This document shows, one piece after another, positions 1 through 9,425 of a stretch of DNA of 64,000 bases (within the stretch, counting starts at the first letter, position 1; each line of letters begins with the position of its first letter). The position numbers and the translations under genes were made by a program. This stretch comes from Saccharopolyspora ipomoeae (lineage in GTDB: Bacteria; Actinomycetota; Actinomycetes; Mycobacteriales; Pseudonocardiaceae). The DNA lies in the NCBI RefSeq assembly GCF_029952525.1, contig NZ_JASAOF010000030.1, forward strand, positions 1 to 64,000, written 5' to 3'. The notes beneath the pieces were generated by a model, which searched no databases, was not told where the DNA came from, and was given only the letters and a program-made list of their open reading frames with translations.

Positions 1-1396
1 GCCGCTGGTGGACTACGGGCTGGACTCGATCCTGGTGCTGCAGCTGGTCAACGCGCTGCGCGAGGACCTGCCGGACATCTCGCCCGCGATGATCTTCGAC
101 GCGGGCGGTGTCGACGGCCTGCTCGCCCGCTGCGGGGCGCGGCAGCGGTGGGACCTGTCCGGCAGCCAGCGCCTCGTCCACCGCGACCACGTGCGCTGGG
201 GCGGGTCGAGCACCTACAACCTCCCCCTGCTGTTCGAGATCCGCGGTGAGCTCGACGAAACCGCGCTGGAGCGGGCCGTGCGCGAGCAGGCCCGGCTGCA
301 CCCGGTGCTCACCGCGGCGGTCGTCGAGCAGGACGGCGTCCCGCAGCTCGAACTCGACCCGTCCCGGACGCCCTCGTTCGAGCGGATCGAGCTGCGCGCC
401 GGAACACGGGACGAGCAGCTGGCCGCGCTGCGCGACCTCGTGGCCGAGGAGTTCGACCTGGCCACCGGGCCGCTGGTGCGGGCGCACCTGGTCGGGCTGC
501 CCGACCGGCGGCGGCTGCTGCTGATCACCGCGCACCACCTGCTGCTCGACGGCACGTCGACCGCGCTGCTCGTGCGCGGCCTGCAGGACGCCTACGGAGG
601 CTCCGCGACACCACCGCGCGCCACGTTCGGCGACTTCACCGCGTGGGAGCGGGACCTGCTGACCGGCCCCGGAGCCCGCGCGCACCGGGACTTCTGGCTG
701 CGCGAGCTGGATGGCGCGCCGACGAACCTCGCGCTGCCCCACGACCGGAGGCCCGAGCCGGACCGGATGCCCCGGATCCGGGTCCTGACCCGGGAGGTGC
801 CCGCGCAGCAGGCCGACGCGCTGGCGGCGTGGGCCGCGCGGCACCGGACAGGTCTGGCCACCGCCCTGTTCGCCACCTGGGTCGTCTTCCTCGGGAAGGT
901 GACCGGCCAGCGCGACCTCGTCGCGGGGCTGACCGCGGCGGCCCGCCCGGAGGAGCGGTTCCAGGACGTCGTCGGCCAGTTCGCCACGCGGCTGCCGATC
1001 CGCTGCACCACCACCGGCGATCCCGCGGAGGTGCTGGAGTCGTTGCGGGACAAGGTGCTCGCCGGGATCGAGCACAGCGCCTACCCGCTGCGGGAGATCG
1101 CCCGCGCGCTGGGGCGGGAGGACGAGCCGCTGGCGCGGACGAACTTCCTGTTCCAGAACTTCGCCGGAGCCGACCTGCTCACCGGCGAGGCGGCGGGGGA
1201 GCCGCGGCTGCACCCCTTCGCCGACCTGCCCTACACCGGGGAGCACGCGCTCGCCGCCGAGGTCTACCGCAGCGGCGCCGGCTTCAAGGTCTTCCTCAAG
1301 TACGACGCGAACCTCTTCGACGACGCCACCGCGCGGCGGCTGGCCGACGAGTGGTTCTCCTCGCTGCGCGCCGGATCCGGCGCGCAGGAACTGTGA
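1..1396 (+). CDS. NRPS C-terminal fragment (PCP + terminal condensation domain), 5' truncated
   Basis: The frame is already open at the window edge, so this is the 3' end of a larger non-ribosomal peptide synthetase. It begins inside a carrier domain: the DYGLDSI box carries the serine that takes phosphopantetheine. A complete condensation domain of about 400 residues follows, with the canonical HHLLLDG catalytic motif (HHxxxDG) around residue 180 and later conserved C-domain blocks. No adenylation, thioesterase or reductase domain follows, so the enzyme ends in a C domain. Terminal C domains can release chains by amide or ester formation. The next gene starts 23 bp downstream, and the OYE, SDR, P450 and CAR-type genes that follow on the same strand look like its tailoring and release enzymes. 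Product unknown. Confidence 0.9.
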   Translation, partial: PLVDYGLDSILVLQLVNALREDLPDISPAMIFDAGGVDGLLARCGARQRWDLSGSQRLVHRDHVRWGGSSTYNLPLLFEIRGELDETALERAVREQARLHPVLTAAVVEQDGVPQLELDPSRTPSFERIELRAGTRDEQLAALRDLVAEEFDLATGPLVRAHLVGLPDRRRLLLITAHHLLLDGTSTALLVRGLQDAYGGSATPPRATFGDFTAWERDLLTGPGARAHRDFWLRELDGAPTNLALPHDRRPEPDRMPRIRVLTREVPAQQADALAAWAARHRTGLATALFATWVVFLGKVTGQRDLVAGLTAAARPEERFQDVVGQFATRLPIRCTTTGDPAEVLESLRDKVLAGIEHSAYPLREIARALGREDEPLARTNFLFQNFAGADLLTGEAAGEPRLHPFADLPYTGEHALAAEVYRSGAGFKVFLKYDANLFDDATARRLADEWFSSLRAGSGAQEL

Positions 1397-1419
1397 CCCC
1401 CAACCGGATTGGAACAGCG

Positions 1420-2511
1420 ATGGCTACTCTGGACGAACCGTTCGCGGTGGGCGACCTGCAGGTGCGCAACCGCATCGCGATGGCCCCGATGACTCGGATG
1501 CAGTCGCCCGGCGGCGTGCCGGGGCCCGAGGTCGCCGACTACTACGCCCGCCGCGCGCGCAACGGCGTCGGGCTGATCTTCACCGAGGGCACCTACGTCG
1601 GCCGCCCGCAGGCGGCCGAGCACGAGGGCGTGCCGCACTTCCACGGCGAGCAGGCCCTGGCCGGTTGGCAGGAGGTGGCCCGGCGGGTGCGCGAAGCGGG
1701 CGGCCGGATCATCCCGCAGCTGTGGCACACCGGCCTCACCCGCGGCGACCTCGACCCGCCCGCCGAGGGTCCCTCCGGCATCGGCCTGGACGGCGCCCCG
1801 CACGGGGTCGCGATGACCCGGCAGGACCTCGACGCGGTGATCGCGGCCTTCGCCGAAGGCGCCGCGCACGCCGAGCGCCTCGGCTTCGACGGCGTCGAAC
1901 TGCACGGCGCGCACGGCTACCTCATCGACTCGTTCCTGTGGGAGCGCACCAACCGGCGCACCGACGGATACGGAGGTGACCCGGCCTCCCGCGCCCGCTT
2001 CGCCGCCGAGATCGTGCAGGCCGTCCGCGCCGCCGTCAGCCCCGGATTCCCCGTGTTCTTCCGGTTCTCGCAGTGGAAGGTCGGCCACTACGACGCGCGG
2101 ATCGCGGAGAACCCGGACGAGCTCGCGGCGCTGCTCGGCCCGCTGGCCGAGGCCGGCGTGGACGTCTTCCACGCCTCCACCCGCCGCTACTGGCTCCCGG
2201 AGTTCGAGGGCAGCGACCTCAACCTGGCCGGGTGGGCGCGCAAGCTCACCGGAAAGCCCTCGGTGACGGTCGGTTCCGTCGGGCAGGCCCAGCAGTTCGG
2301 CGACGGCGGCGGCCTCGCCGAGGGCTACACCACCGAGTCGAGCGTCACCGGCATCGAGGAGCTGCGCGAGCGCCTCGCCCGCGACGAGTTCGACCTCGTC
2401 GCCGTGGGCCGGACCCTGCTGTCCAACCCGGACTGGGCCGACAAGGCGCTGCGCAACGACCTCACCGACATCGCGCCCTACGACCCCGCCGTGCTCGCGA
2501 CCCTCTCCTAG
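1420..2511 (+). CDS. Old yellow enzyme family NADH:flavin oxidoreductase
   Basis: 363-residue FMN-dependent ene-reductase of the OYE/2,4-dienoyl-CoA reductase N-terminal family. It begins with the typical AVGDLQVRNRIAMAPMTRM segment and contains the HGAHGYLIDSFLWERTNRR block that lines the flavin site of this family. The length is normal for a single-domain OYE; there is no C-terminal Fe-S/FAD part as in true dienoyl-CoA reductases. The ATG is preferred because the frame stays open far upstream into the NRPS gene without homology. It sits 23 bp after the NRPS stop and 40 bp before an SDR gene, so it is probably a tailoring reductase of the cluster. The substrate cannot be read from sequence. 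Confidence 0.9.
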   Translation: MATLDEPFAVGDLQVRNRIAMAPMTRMQSPGGVPGPEVADYYARRARNGVGLIFTEGTYVGRPQAAEHEGVPHFHGEQALAGWQEVARRVREAGGRIIPQLWHTGLTRGDLDPPAEGPSGIGLDGAPHGVAMTRQDLDAVIAAFAEGAAHAERLGFDGVELHGAHGYLIDSFLWERTNRRTDGYGGDPASRARFAAEIVQAVRAAVSPGFPVFFRFSQWKVGHYDARIAENPDELAALLGPLAEAGVDVFHASTRRYWLPEFEGSDLNLAGWARKLTGKPSVTVGSVGQAQQFGDGGGLAEGYTTESSVTGIEELRERLARDEFDLVAVGRTLLSNPDWADKALRNDLTDIAPYDPAVLATLS

Positions 2512-2551
2512 AACCCCACCGAAACTCCCGGAAACAGCGAAGGACATCGAC

Positions 2552-3313
2552 TTGAGCAACGACGACCTCACCGGCAAGCGCGCGGTGGTGACCGGCGGCA
2601 GCCGCGGCATCGGCGCCGCGATCGCGCAGAACCTGCTCGACGCGGGCGCCACCGTGGTCACCGCCGCCCGCAGCGCCACCGACGACACCCCGCCCGCCTC
2701 GAAGTTCATCGCCGCCGACCTCAGCACCCCGGAGGGCGTGCAGGAGTTCGCCGACACCGCGCTCGGCGTGCTCGGCGGCGTCGACGTCGTGGTGAACTGC
2801 GCGGGCGGCTGCCGCTCCTTCCAGACCGCGCTGGAGATCGAGAACGACTGGCAGCACACGATGAACGTGAACTTCCTGTCGGCCGTGCGGCTCAACGCCG
2901 CGCTCGTGCCGTCCATGCGGGAGTCCGGCGGCGGGGTGATCGTGCACATGTCGTCGACCGCGACGATCTCCTCCTACCCGATGATCCTGCACTACGCGGC
3001 CGCCAAGTCCGCGCTGGAGGTCTACAACAAGGGTCTCGCCGTCGAACTGGCCCCGCACGGGATCCGGGTCGTGTCGCTGTGCCCCGGCAACGTCGAAACC
3101 CCGGGCGCGGACGCCGCGCGCGACCAGATCGTCGACTACCTCGGCCTGGACCCGAACGACGACCACGCCCAGCGGTGGGCCGAGGAGGTCCCGCTCGGGC
3201 GGATCGGCCGGTCGCAGGACATCGCCGACGCCGTCAGCTTCCTGGTCTCCGATCGCGCCTCCTGGATCACCGGCAGCAACCTGGTGATCGACGGCGGCAA
3301 GAGCGCGATGTGA
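2552..3313 (+). CDS. Short-chain dehydrogenase/reductase
   Basis: 253-residue classical SDR acting on a keto/hydroxy group with NAD(P). It has the nucleotide motif TGGSRGIG (residues 14-21), the NCAG structural motif near 82, and the active-site Tyr148-x3-Lys152 with serines just upstream (SSTATISS). The C-terminal GSNLVIDGG is typical of the family. The start is a TTG preceded by GGAAACAGCGAAGGACA. Same-strand neighbours (OYE upstream, P450 47 bp downstream) place it in the biosynthetic operon as a probable tailoring oxidoreductase. Cofactor preference and substrate are not determined. Confidence 0.92.
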   Translation: MSNDDLTGKRAVVTGGSRGIGAAIAQNLLDAGATVVTAARSATDDTPPASKFIAADLSTPEGVQEFADTALGVLGGVDVVVNCAGGCRSFQTALEIENDWQHTMNVNFLSAVRLNAALVPSMRESGGGVIVHMSSTATISSYPMILHYAAAKSALEVYNKGLAVELAPHGIRVVSLCPGNVETPGADAARDQIVDYLGLDPNDDHAQRWAEEVPLGRIGRSQDIADAVSFLVSDRASWITGSNLVIDGGKSAM

Positions 3314-3359
3314 CCGGCGACCGCAGACCGACCACCCCGCAGGCGGAAGGACGCACACC

Positions 3360-4556
3360 ATGACGGCGACAGAGCACGAGGTTCCCGACTACCCCTTCGC
3401 CCCGCCCGACCGGCTGCGCGCCGACCCCGAGGCGCTGCGGCTGTCCGGTGCGCACCCGGTGCTGCGGGTGCGCCTGCCCTACGGCGGCGAGGGCTGGCTG
3501 GTGACCCGGCACGCGGACGTGCGCACCGTGCTGGCCGACCCCCGGTTCAGCAGGGCGGCCGCGGTCGGCCCGGACGTGCCGCGCACGGTCGCGGCCGGGC
3601 TGCCCGGCACGTCCATGCTCAGCATGGATCCTCCCGAGCACAGCAGGCTGCGGCGCCCGGTGGCCAAGGTGTTCACCGCCCGCCGCGTCGAGGATCTGCG
3701 TCCCCGCGCCCAGGAGGTCCTGGACGGCCTGCTGGATCGCATGATCGAGGCGGGCCCGCCCGCGGACCTGACGGCGGCGCTGACCTGGACGCTGCCGATC
3801 ACCGTGATGTGCGAGCTGCTCGGCGTGCCGGTGGACGACCGGGAGCACTTCACCGCCTGGGTGGACCGGCTGCTGATCTTCTCCGATCCGGCCGAGTCCG
3901 CGCGGGCGCGCGAGCAGCTCAACGAGTACCTGATCGGGCTCATCGCGGAACGCCGCGCGGCACCCGCCGAGGACCTGCTCAGCGCCCTGGTGCAGCTGAC
4001 CGGCGAGGACGGCGGGCTCGACGACGCGGACCTGGTCAGCATCGGGGTCAGCCTGCTGTCGGCGGGGCACGAGGCCACCGCCAACCAGCTCGGCAACTTC
4101 GTCTACACGCTGCTGACGCACCCCGAGGTGTGGCAGCGGATCGTCGCCGACCCGTCGCTGGTGCCGGGCGCGGTCGAGGAGCTGTCCCGGTACGTGTCCA
4201 ACAGCGCCACCGCCGGGTTCACCCGCATCGCCACCGAGGACGTGGAACTCGGCGGCGCGGTTGTGCGCGCCGGGGACGCGGTGGTCTGCGAGCTGGGCGT
4301 GGCCAACCGCGACCCGGACGTATTCGACGAGCCCGACGTGCTCGACATCCACCGCGGGGCCGTCCCGCACGTGACCTTCGGGCACGGGCTGCACCACTGC
4401 CTCGGCGCGCAGCTGGCCCGGATGGAGCTGCGGATCGTGCTGGAGACGCTGTCGGCGCACCTGCCGGGTTTGCGCCTGGCCGAGCCCGCCGAGGAGCTCA
4501 CCTGGCGCGAAGACCGCCTCATCCGCGGGCTGCACGCCCTGCCGGTGACCTGGTGA
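3360..4556 (+). CDS. Cytochrome P450
   Basis: 398-residue soluble bacterial P450. Visible motifs are the I-helix AGHEAT (oxygen activation), the K-helix EELSR (ExxR) and the haem-binding [10 protein letters not shown], with Cys347 as the thiolate ligand. Length and motif spacing match actinomycete CYP105/107-like class I enzymes, which need a separate ferredoxin and reductase; neither is next to it. The ATG has AGGCGGAAGGA upstream. It is in one transcription direction with the NRPS and CAR genes and ends 26 bp before the CAR start. Probable role: hydroxylation or oxidative cross-linking of the cluster's intermediate. Confidence 0.93.
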   Translation: MTATEHEVPDYPFAPPDRLRADPEALRLSGAHPVLRVRLPYGGEGWLVTRHADVRTVLADPRFSRAAAVGPDVPRTVAAGLPGTSMLSMDPPEHSRLRRPVAKVFTARRVEDLRPRAQEVLDGLLDRMIEAGPPADLTAALTWTLPITVMCELLGVPVDDREHFTAWVDRLLIFSDPAESARAREQLNEYLIGLIAERRAAPAEDLLSALVQLTGEDGGLDDADLVSIGVSLLSAGHEATANQLGNFVYTLLTHPEVWQRIVADPSLVPGAVEELSRYVSNSATAGFTRIATEDVELGGAVVRAGDAVVCELGVANRDPDVFDEPDVLDIHRGAVPHVTFGHGLHHCLGAQLARMELRIVLETLSAHLPGLRLAEPAEELTWREDRLIRGLHALPVTW

Positions 4557-4582
4557 CCCCTCACACCCACGGAAGGCTGCGC

Positions 4583-7500
4583 ATGTCCGAATCACTGCAA
4601 GGAATCAGCGCCGCGGTGCACGACTCCGGCACCGGGATCGCCGAGGTGATGGCCGCGGTGTCCGAACAGGACACCGGCCAGGGTCTCGCCGAGGTCATGG
4701 CCTCGCTGCTGGAGGGCCACGGCGACGAACCGGCGCTGGGCGAACGCGCCACCGACCCGGCGACCGGGCAGCTGCTGCCGCGGTTCGACGTGCTCACCTA
4801 CCGGCAGCTGTGGGAGCGGGTGAAGCAGGTCGCGGCGGCCTGGCACCACGCCGGGCTGCGCCCCGGGGACCGCGTCTGCTACCTGGGCTTCACCAGTGCC
4901 GACTACGTGACGCTCGACCTCGCGGCGATCCACCTGGGACTGGTCGCGGTGCCGCTGGCGGCCGGAGCCCCGCAGGCGCAGCTGGACCCGATCGTCGCCG
5001 AGACCGAGCCGGTCGTGCTCGCCGCCGGTGCGGGCTACCTGGACACGGCGGTGGAGTGCGTGCTCGCCGGGACCTCGGTGCGCAGCCTGGTGGTGTTCGA
5101 CCACGAGCGGTCCGGGGCGGCGGTCGAGGCCGCGCGGGAACGCCTCGCCGCAGCGGGCAGCGAGGTCGCCGTCGAGACCTCCGGCGATCTGCGCCGCCGG
5201 GGCGCGGAGCTGCCGGCGGCGCCCCTGTTCGTCCCCGACGAGGGCGACGACCCGCTGGCGCTGATCATCTACACCTCGGGCAGCACCGGTGCGCCCAAGG
5301 GCGCCATGTACACCCAGCGGCTCGTCGGCACCGCCTGGTACGGGTTCACCTACGGCTCGGCGGACGTGCCGGTGGTCGGCGTGCACTACATGCCCTTGAG
5401 CCACCTGGCCGGGCGGTACTCGGTGATGACCTCGCTGGCGCGCGGCGGGACCGGCTACTTCACCGCCGCCGCCGACCTGTCCGCGCTGCTGGAGGACTTC
5501 ACGCTGGTCCGGCCCACCGAGCTGACGATGGTGCCGCGGGTCGCCGACATGCTCTTCGAGCACTACCGGTCCGAAGTGGACCGCAGGAGCGGTGAACCCG
5601 GGGACGTGGAGGCCGCGGCCCGGGCCGGTGTGCGCGACGAGCTGCTCGGCGGGCGCGTCGCCAAGGCGATGGTCGCCAGCGCACCGCTGCCCGCCGAGAT
5701 GAAGGCGTTCCTGGAATCGTGCCTCGGCGTGCAGGTCCACCTCGGGTACGGCTCGACCGAAGCGGGCGGGGTGCTGCTGGACTCGGTGGTGCAGAGCCCG
5801 CCGGTGCGCGACTACAAGCTCGTGGACGTCCCGGAGCTGGGCTACTTCACCACCGATTCCCCGCATCCGCGCGGAGAGCTGCTGCTCAAGTCCGACGTGA
5901 TGATCTCCGGCTACTACCGGCGACCCGAGCTGACCGCGCAGATCTTCGACGCGGACGGCTACTACCGCACCGGCGACATCATGGCCGAGCCCGCGCCGGG
6001 CCGGCTGGTGTTCGTCGACCGCGCCAAGGACGTGCTCAAGCTCTCCCAGGGCGAGTTCGTCGCGGTCTCCAGGCTGGAGACGGTGTTCAGCGGTAGTCCG
6101 CTCGTGGAGCAGATCTTCCTGTACGGCAACGGGGAACGCGCCTACCTGCTCGGCGTCGTGGTGCCGTCCTCGGCCGCACCGGTCGGCGAGGGCGAGGCCG
6201 CGCTGAAGGCGGCGCTGCTGGAATCCCTCCAGGACATCGCGCGCGATGCCGGGCTCAACTCCTACGAGATCCCGCGCGATCTGCTGATCGAGACCAAGCC
6301 GTTCAGCCCGGCGAACGGGCTGTTGTCGGACAACCTCAAACCGCTGCGGCCCCGGCTCAAGGAGCGCTACGGGCCCGAGCTGGAGCGGCGCTACGCAGAG
6401 CTCGCCGAGCAGCACGTCGAGCGCTTGAGCGAGCTGCGCCGCGGCGGCGCGGACCGGCCGGTGCTGGAGACGGTCACCCGGGCCGCGCAGGCGGTGCTGG
6501 GATGCTCGGACGCCGAGCTGCGCCCGGAGGCGCACTTCACCGAGCTGGGCGGGGATTCGCTGGCCGCCTTGTCGTTCGCCGGGCTGCTGGAGGAGATCTT
6601 CGGGGTCGAGGTCCCGGCCGCCGCGGTGCTCAACCCGGTCGCCGACCTGGCGGGCCTGGCGGGGCGCATCGCGTCCGGACGCACCGGCGCGACCGAGCGG
6701 CCGGTGGCGGGCGCGGTGCACCGAGGCGAGCGGTTGCGCGCCGACGAGCTCCAGCTGGAGGAGTTCCTCGACGCCGACCTGATCGCCGCCGCGCCCGGCC
6801 TGCCTGCTCCGGAGGGCCCGGCCCGGACCGTGGTGCTGACCGGCGCGAACGGCTACCTCGGCCGGTTCCTGTGCCTGGAGTGGCTCGAACGGCTCGCCCC
6901 GGTCGGCGGCACCCTGATCTGCCTGGTGCGCGGCGCGGACGCCGAGCAGGCCGCGCGGCGCCTGGAGGAAGCCTTCGACAGCGATCCGGAGCTGCACCGC
7001 CGCTACCGGGAGCTGGCCTCCGGCACGCTGGAGGTCCTGGCCGCCGATGTCGCCGAACCGCGGCTGGGACTGGACGAGGACACCTGGACCCGCCTCGCCG
7101 CCAACGCCGATCTCGTGGTGCACCCGGCCGCCCAGGTCAACCACGTGCTGTCCTACGCGCAGCTGTTCGGCCCGAACGTGGTGGGCACCGCCGAGGTGAT
7201 CCGCCTGGCGCTGACCGACCGGCGCAAGCCGGTGACGTTCCTGTCCAGCATCGCCGCGGTCCCCACCGGGGACGCGGCCGAGGACGCCGACGTCCGCCGC
7301 GCCGCGCCGGTCCGCGAGCTCGACGACGGCTACGCGAGCGGCTACGCGAACACCAAGTGGGCCGGGGAAGTCCTGCTGCGCGAGGCGCACGACCGGTGCG
7401 GGCTCCCGGTGGCGGTGGTCCGCTCGGACATCCTGCTCGCGCACCGCCGGTACGGCGGGCAGCTGAACCTGCCGGACGTGTTCACCCGGCTGCTGCTGAG

Positions 7501-7990
7501 CCTGCTGGCCACCGGCATCGCGCCTCGCTCGTTCTACCGGGGCGGGGAGCGCGCGCACTACGACGGGCTGCCGGTCGACTTCACCGCCGCGGCGGTGGCC
7601 GAGCTGGGTGCGCAGATCTCCGAGGGCTTCCGCACGTACCACGCGGTGAACGCCCACGACGACGGGATCTCGCTGGACACCGTCGTGGACTGGCTCGTCG
7701 AGCTCGGGCACCCGATCCAGCGGATCGAGGACTACGACGACTGGTTCACCCGCTTCACGACCGCGCTGCGGGCCCTGCCGGAGCGGCAGCGCGCGCACTC
7801 GCTGCTACCGCTCCGGCACGCCTTCGAGCAGCCGGGCGAAGCGGTCGCCGGTTCGGCGATCCCGGCCGAGCGGTTCGACGAGGCCGTGCGCGCGTCCGGC
7901 ACCGACGTCCCGCACCTGACGGCCGAGCTCATCGGCAAGTACGTCACCGACCTGCGCGCCCTCGACCTGCTGCAGGGCGCCGAGAACTAA
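4583..7990 (+). CDS. car: Carboxylic acid reductase-type A-T-R enzyme
   Basis: 1135-residue three-domain enzyme: an AMP-binding adenylation domain ([11 protein letters not shown] near residue 229), a carrier domain with GGDS (Ser659, the phosphopantetheine site) and a NAD(P)H thioester reductase domain ([12 protein letters not shown] near 750; YxxxK in YANTKWAGE near 920). This is the architecture of Nocardia/Mycobacterium carboxylic acid reductases, which reduce a free acid to an aldehyde via acyl-AMP and enzyme thioester. Its length is close to that family (about 1170). The ATG with GGAAGG upstream is chosen because the A domain starts right after it; the longer open frame overlaps the P450. 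A separate phosphopantetheinyl transferase is required and none is seen here. It could make an aldehyde building block or reduce the NRPS product. Confidence 0.92.
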   Translation: MSESLQGISAAVHDSGTGIAEVMAAVSEQDTGQGLAEVMASLLEGHGDEPALGERATDPATGQLLPRFDVLTYRQLWERVKQVAAAWHHAGLRPGDRVCYLGFTSADYVTLDLAAIHLGLVAVPLAAGAPQAQLDPIVAETEPVVLAAGAGYLDTAVECVLAGTSVRSLVVFDHERSGAAVEAARERLAAAGSEVAVETSGDLRRRGAELPAAPLFVPDEGDDPLALIIYTSGSTGAPKGAMYTQRLVGTAWYGFTYGSADVPVVGVHYMPLSHLAGRYSVMTSLARGGTGYFTAAADLSALLEDFTLVRPTELTMVPRVADMLFEHYRSEVDRRSGEPGDVEAAARAGVRDELLGGRVAKAMVASAPLPAEMKAFLESCLGVQVHLGYGSTEAGGVLLDSVVQSPPVRDYKLVDVPELGYFTTDSPHPRGELLLKSDVMISGYYRRPELTAQIFDADGYYRTGDIMAEPAPGRLVFVDRAKDVLKLSQGEFVAVSRLETVFSGSPLVEQIFLYGNGERAYLLGVVVPSSAAPVGEGEAALKAALLESLQDIARDAGLNSYEIPRDLLIETKPFSPANGLLSDNLKPLRPRLKERYGPELERRYAELAEQHVERLSELRRGGADRPVLETVTRAAQAVLGCSDAELRPEAHFTELGGDSLAALSFAGLLEEIFGVEVPAAAVLNPVADLAGLAGRIASGRTGATERPVAGAVHRGERLRADELQLEEFLDADLIAAAPGLPAPEGPARTVVLTGANGYLGRFLCLEWLERLAPVGGTLICLVRGADAEQAARRLEEAFDSDPELHRRYRELASGTLEVLAADVAEPRLGLDEDTWTRLAANADLVVHPAAQVNHVLSYAQLFGPNVVGTAEVIRLALTDRRKPVTFLSSIAAVPTGDAAEDADVRRAAPVRELDDGYASGYANTKWAGEVLLREAHDRCGLPVAVVRSDILLAHRRYGGQLNLPDVFTRLLLSLLATGIAPRSFYRGGERAHYDGLPVDFTAAAVAELGAQISEGFRTYHAVNAHDDGISLDTVVDWLVELGHPIQRIEDYDDWFTRFTTALRALPERQRAHSLLPLRHAFEQPGEAVAGSAIPAERFDEAVRASGTDVPHLTAELIGKYVTDLRALDLLQGAEN

Positions 7991-8003
7991 CCGGAGGAAT
8001 CCA

Positions 8004-8363
8004 GTGGACACCGACATCAACGACCTGCTCGACGAGGGCCTGCGCCTGCTGGAGGCGAAGGACTTCGACGGGTTCCGGGCGCGCTGCACGCCCGGCGCGA
8101 GCCTGTGGGAGAACGACGGCAACGGCGAGCAGACCATCGACCAGCGGATGGAGCAGTTCGCGGAGTTCGCCGTGAACGTGGAATCGCTGCACTACGACGT
8201 GTTCCGCCGGTTCGAGCGGGACGGTGAAGTGCTGCAGCAGCACGTGCTGCACGTGCTCGGCACCGACGGGTCGCGCAACCAGGTCCACGCCGCGGTCTAC
8301 TTCCGCTTCGACGGCGACCTGATCGACCGGATCGAGGAGTACGGCTATCAGGTCCCCGCCTGA
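8004..8363 (+). CDS. SnoaL/NTF2-like small protein
   Basis: 119-residue protein with the SnoaL-like cone fold pattern: an N-terminal helix pair (LLDEGLRLLEAKDFDGFRAR), then WENDGNG and alternating strands ending YFRFDGDLIDRIEEYG. Members of this superfamily act as polyketide cyclases, hydroxylases, isomerases, or only bind ligands; the active residues are too variable to assign one here. The GTG start has GGAGG 8 bp upstream and lies 13 bp after the CAR stop, so the two are probably co-translated. Probable accessory enzyme of the biosynthetic cluster. Confidence 0.75.
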   Translation: MDTDINDLLDEGLRLLEAKDFDGFRARCTPGASLWENDGNGEQTIDQRMEQFAEFAVNVESLHYDVFRRFERDGEVLQQHVLHVLGTDGSRNQVHAAVYFRFDGDLIDRIEEYGYQVPA

Positions 8364-8409
8364 CGCCGCACCGCCCCCACCCAGAGCAGTCCGGAAAGGA
8401 CGGTCAGAG

Positions 8410-9414
8410 ATGGCCCGCGTCGCCCGCTTCCACCAGGTCGGCGGACCGGAGGTCCTCCGCGTCGAGGAGGTCCCCACCCCGGAACCCGGCCCGGGGGAGG
8501 TGCTGATCGAGACCAGGGCGCTCGGCCTCAACCGGGCGGAGCTGGAGTTCCGCGCGGGGCGCTACGGGCAACCGTCCCTGCCGTCCGGGATCGGGTTCGA
8601 GGCGGCGGGCGTGGTCCGCGCCGTCGGCGCCGGGGTCGCGCACGTCGCGCCGGGAGCAGCGGTCAGCGTGCTCCCGGCGTTCGGCCCCGGCACCTACGCC
8701 CTGCACGGCGACGCCGTGCTCGCCCCCGCCGACGCCGTGGTCGAGCACCCGCCGAACCTGAGCTGGGAGCAGGCCGCGGCGGTGTGGATGAGCTGCACCA
8801 CCGCCTACGGCGGTCTCGTCGAGACCGCCGGGGTGTCGGCCGGGGACGTGGTGCTGATCCCCGCCGCTTCCAGCGGCGTCGGCCTCGCGGCGATCCAGCT
8901 CTGCACCGCGCTCGGCGCCCGCCCGATCGCGCTCACCCGCACCGGCGGCAAGCGCAGCGCGCTCCGCGGCGCCGGAGCCGCCGAGGTCATCGCGACCGCG
9001 GAGCAGGACGTCGTCGCGGAGGTGCGGCGGCTGACCGGCGGCCGCGGAGCCCGGGTGGCGTTCGACCCGGTCGGCGGCGCGGGCTTCACCGACCTGTCCG
9101 CCGCGCTGGCCCCCGGCGGGATCGCCGTCGTCTACGGCACTCTCGCGGGAGGGACGACGCCGCTACCGGTCGGGGACGTGCTGGCCAAGGGCCTCACCAT
9201 CCGCGGCTACGCCCTGTTCGAGACCACCGGTGACCCGGACCGCCGCACCGCGGCGATCGAGTTCCTCCACGCCCACCTGGCCGACGGCACCCTCGTCCCG
9301 CACATCGGCGCGACCTTCCCCTTCGACCGGATCGCCGACGCCCACACCCACATGGAGTCCACCACCCACCTCGGCAAGATCGTCCTCCGCACCGACCGTC
9401 AAGCACGGCCGTGA
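8410..9414 (+). CDS. Zinc-independent quinone oxidoreductase / MDR-family dehydrogenase
   Basis: 334-residue medium-chain dehydrogenase/reductase of the NADPH:quinone reductase (zeta-crystallin) branch. It starts MARVARFHQVGGPEVL, has the GroES-like N-terminal half and a Rossmann half with IPAASSGVGLAAIQL around residue 155. The cysteines and histidines that bind zinc in alcohol dehydrogenases are not evident. These enzymes reduce quinones or enones with NADPH. It is the last gene of the plus-strand biosynthetic run; the next gene faces it from the opposite strand with only 11 bp between the stops. It could serve the cluster as an enoyl/quinone reductase or be a detoxification enzyme. Confidence 0.88.
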   Translation: MARVARFHQVGGPEVLRVEEVPTPEPGPGEVLIETRALGLNRAELEFRAGRYGQPSLPSGIGFEAAGVVRAVGAGVAHVAPGAAVSVLPAFGPGTYALHGDAVLAPADAVVEHPPNLSWEQAAAVWMSCTTAYGGLVETAGVSAGDVVLIPAASSGVGLAAIQLCTALGARPIALTRTGGKRSALRGAGAAEVIATAEQDVVAEVRRLTGGRGARVAFDPVGGAGFTDLSAALAPGGIAVVYGTLAGGTTPLPVGDVLAKGLTIRGYALFETTGDPDRRTAAIEFLHAHLADGTLVPHIGATFPFDRIADAHTHMESTTHLGKIVLRTDRQARP

Positions 9415-9425
9415 GGGCAGCATGG

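Noticed and set aside
643-1419. Open frame continuing 259 codons upstream of the OYE start
   Set aside because: Overlaps the NRPS condensation domain in another frame and shows no family similarity; the OYE fold begins at the ATG at 1420.
3809-4582. Open frame upstream of the CAR start that would make a 1393-residue protein
   Set aside because: Lies inside the P450 gene in another frame; the A-domain homology and a ribosome site start at 4583.
3267-7798. Very long minus-strand open frames (442 and 1068 codons) opposite the P450 and CAR genes
   Set aside because: They mirror strongly supported plus-strand genes, are Arg/Gly/His-rich low-complexity sequences without motifs, and arise from codon-position GC bias.
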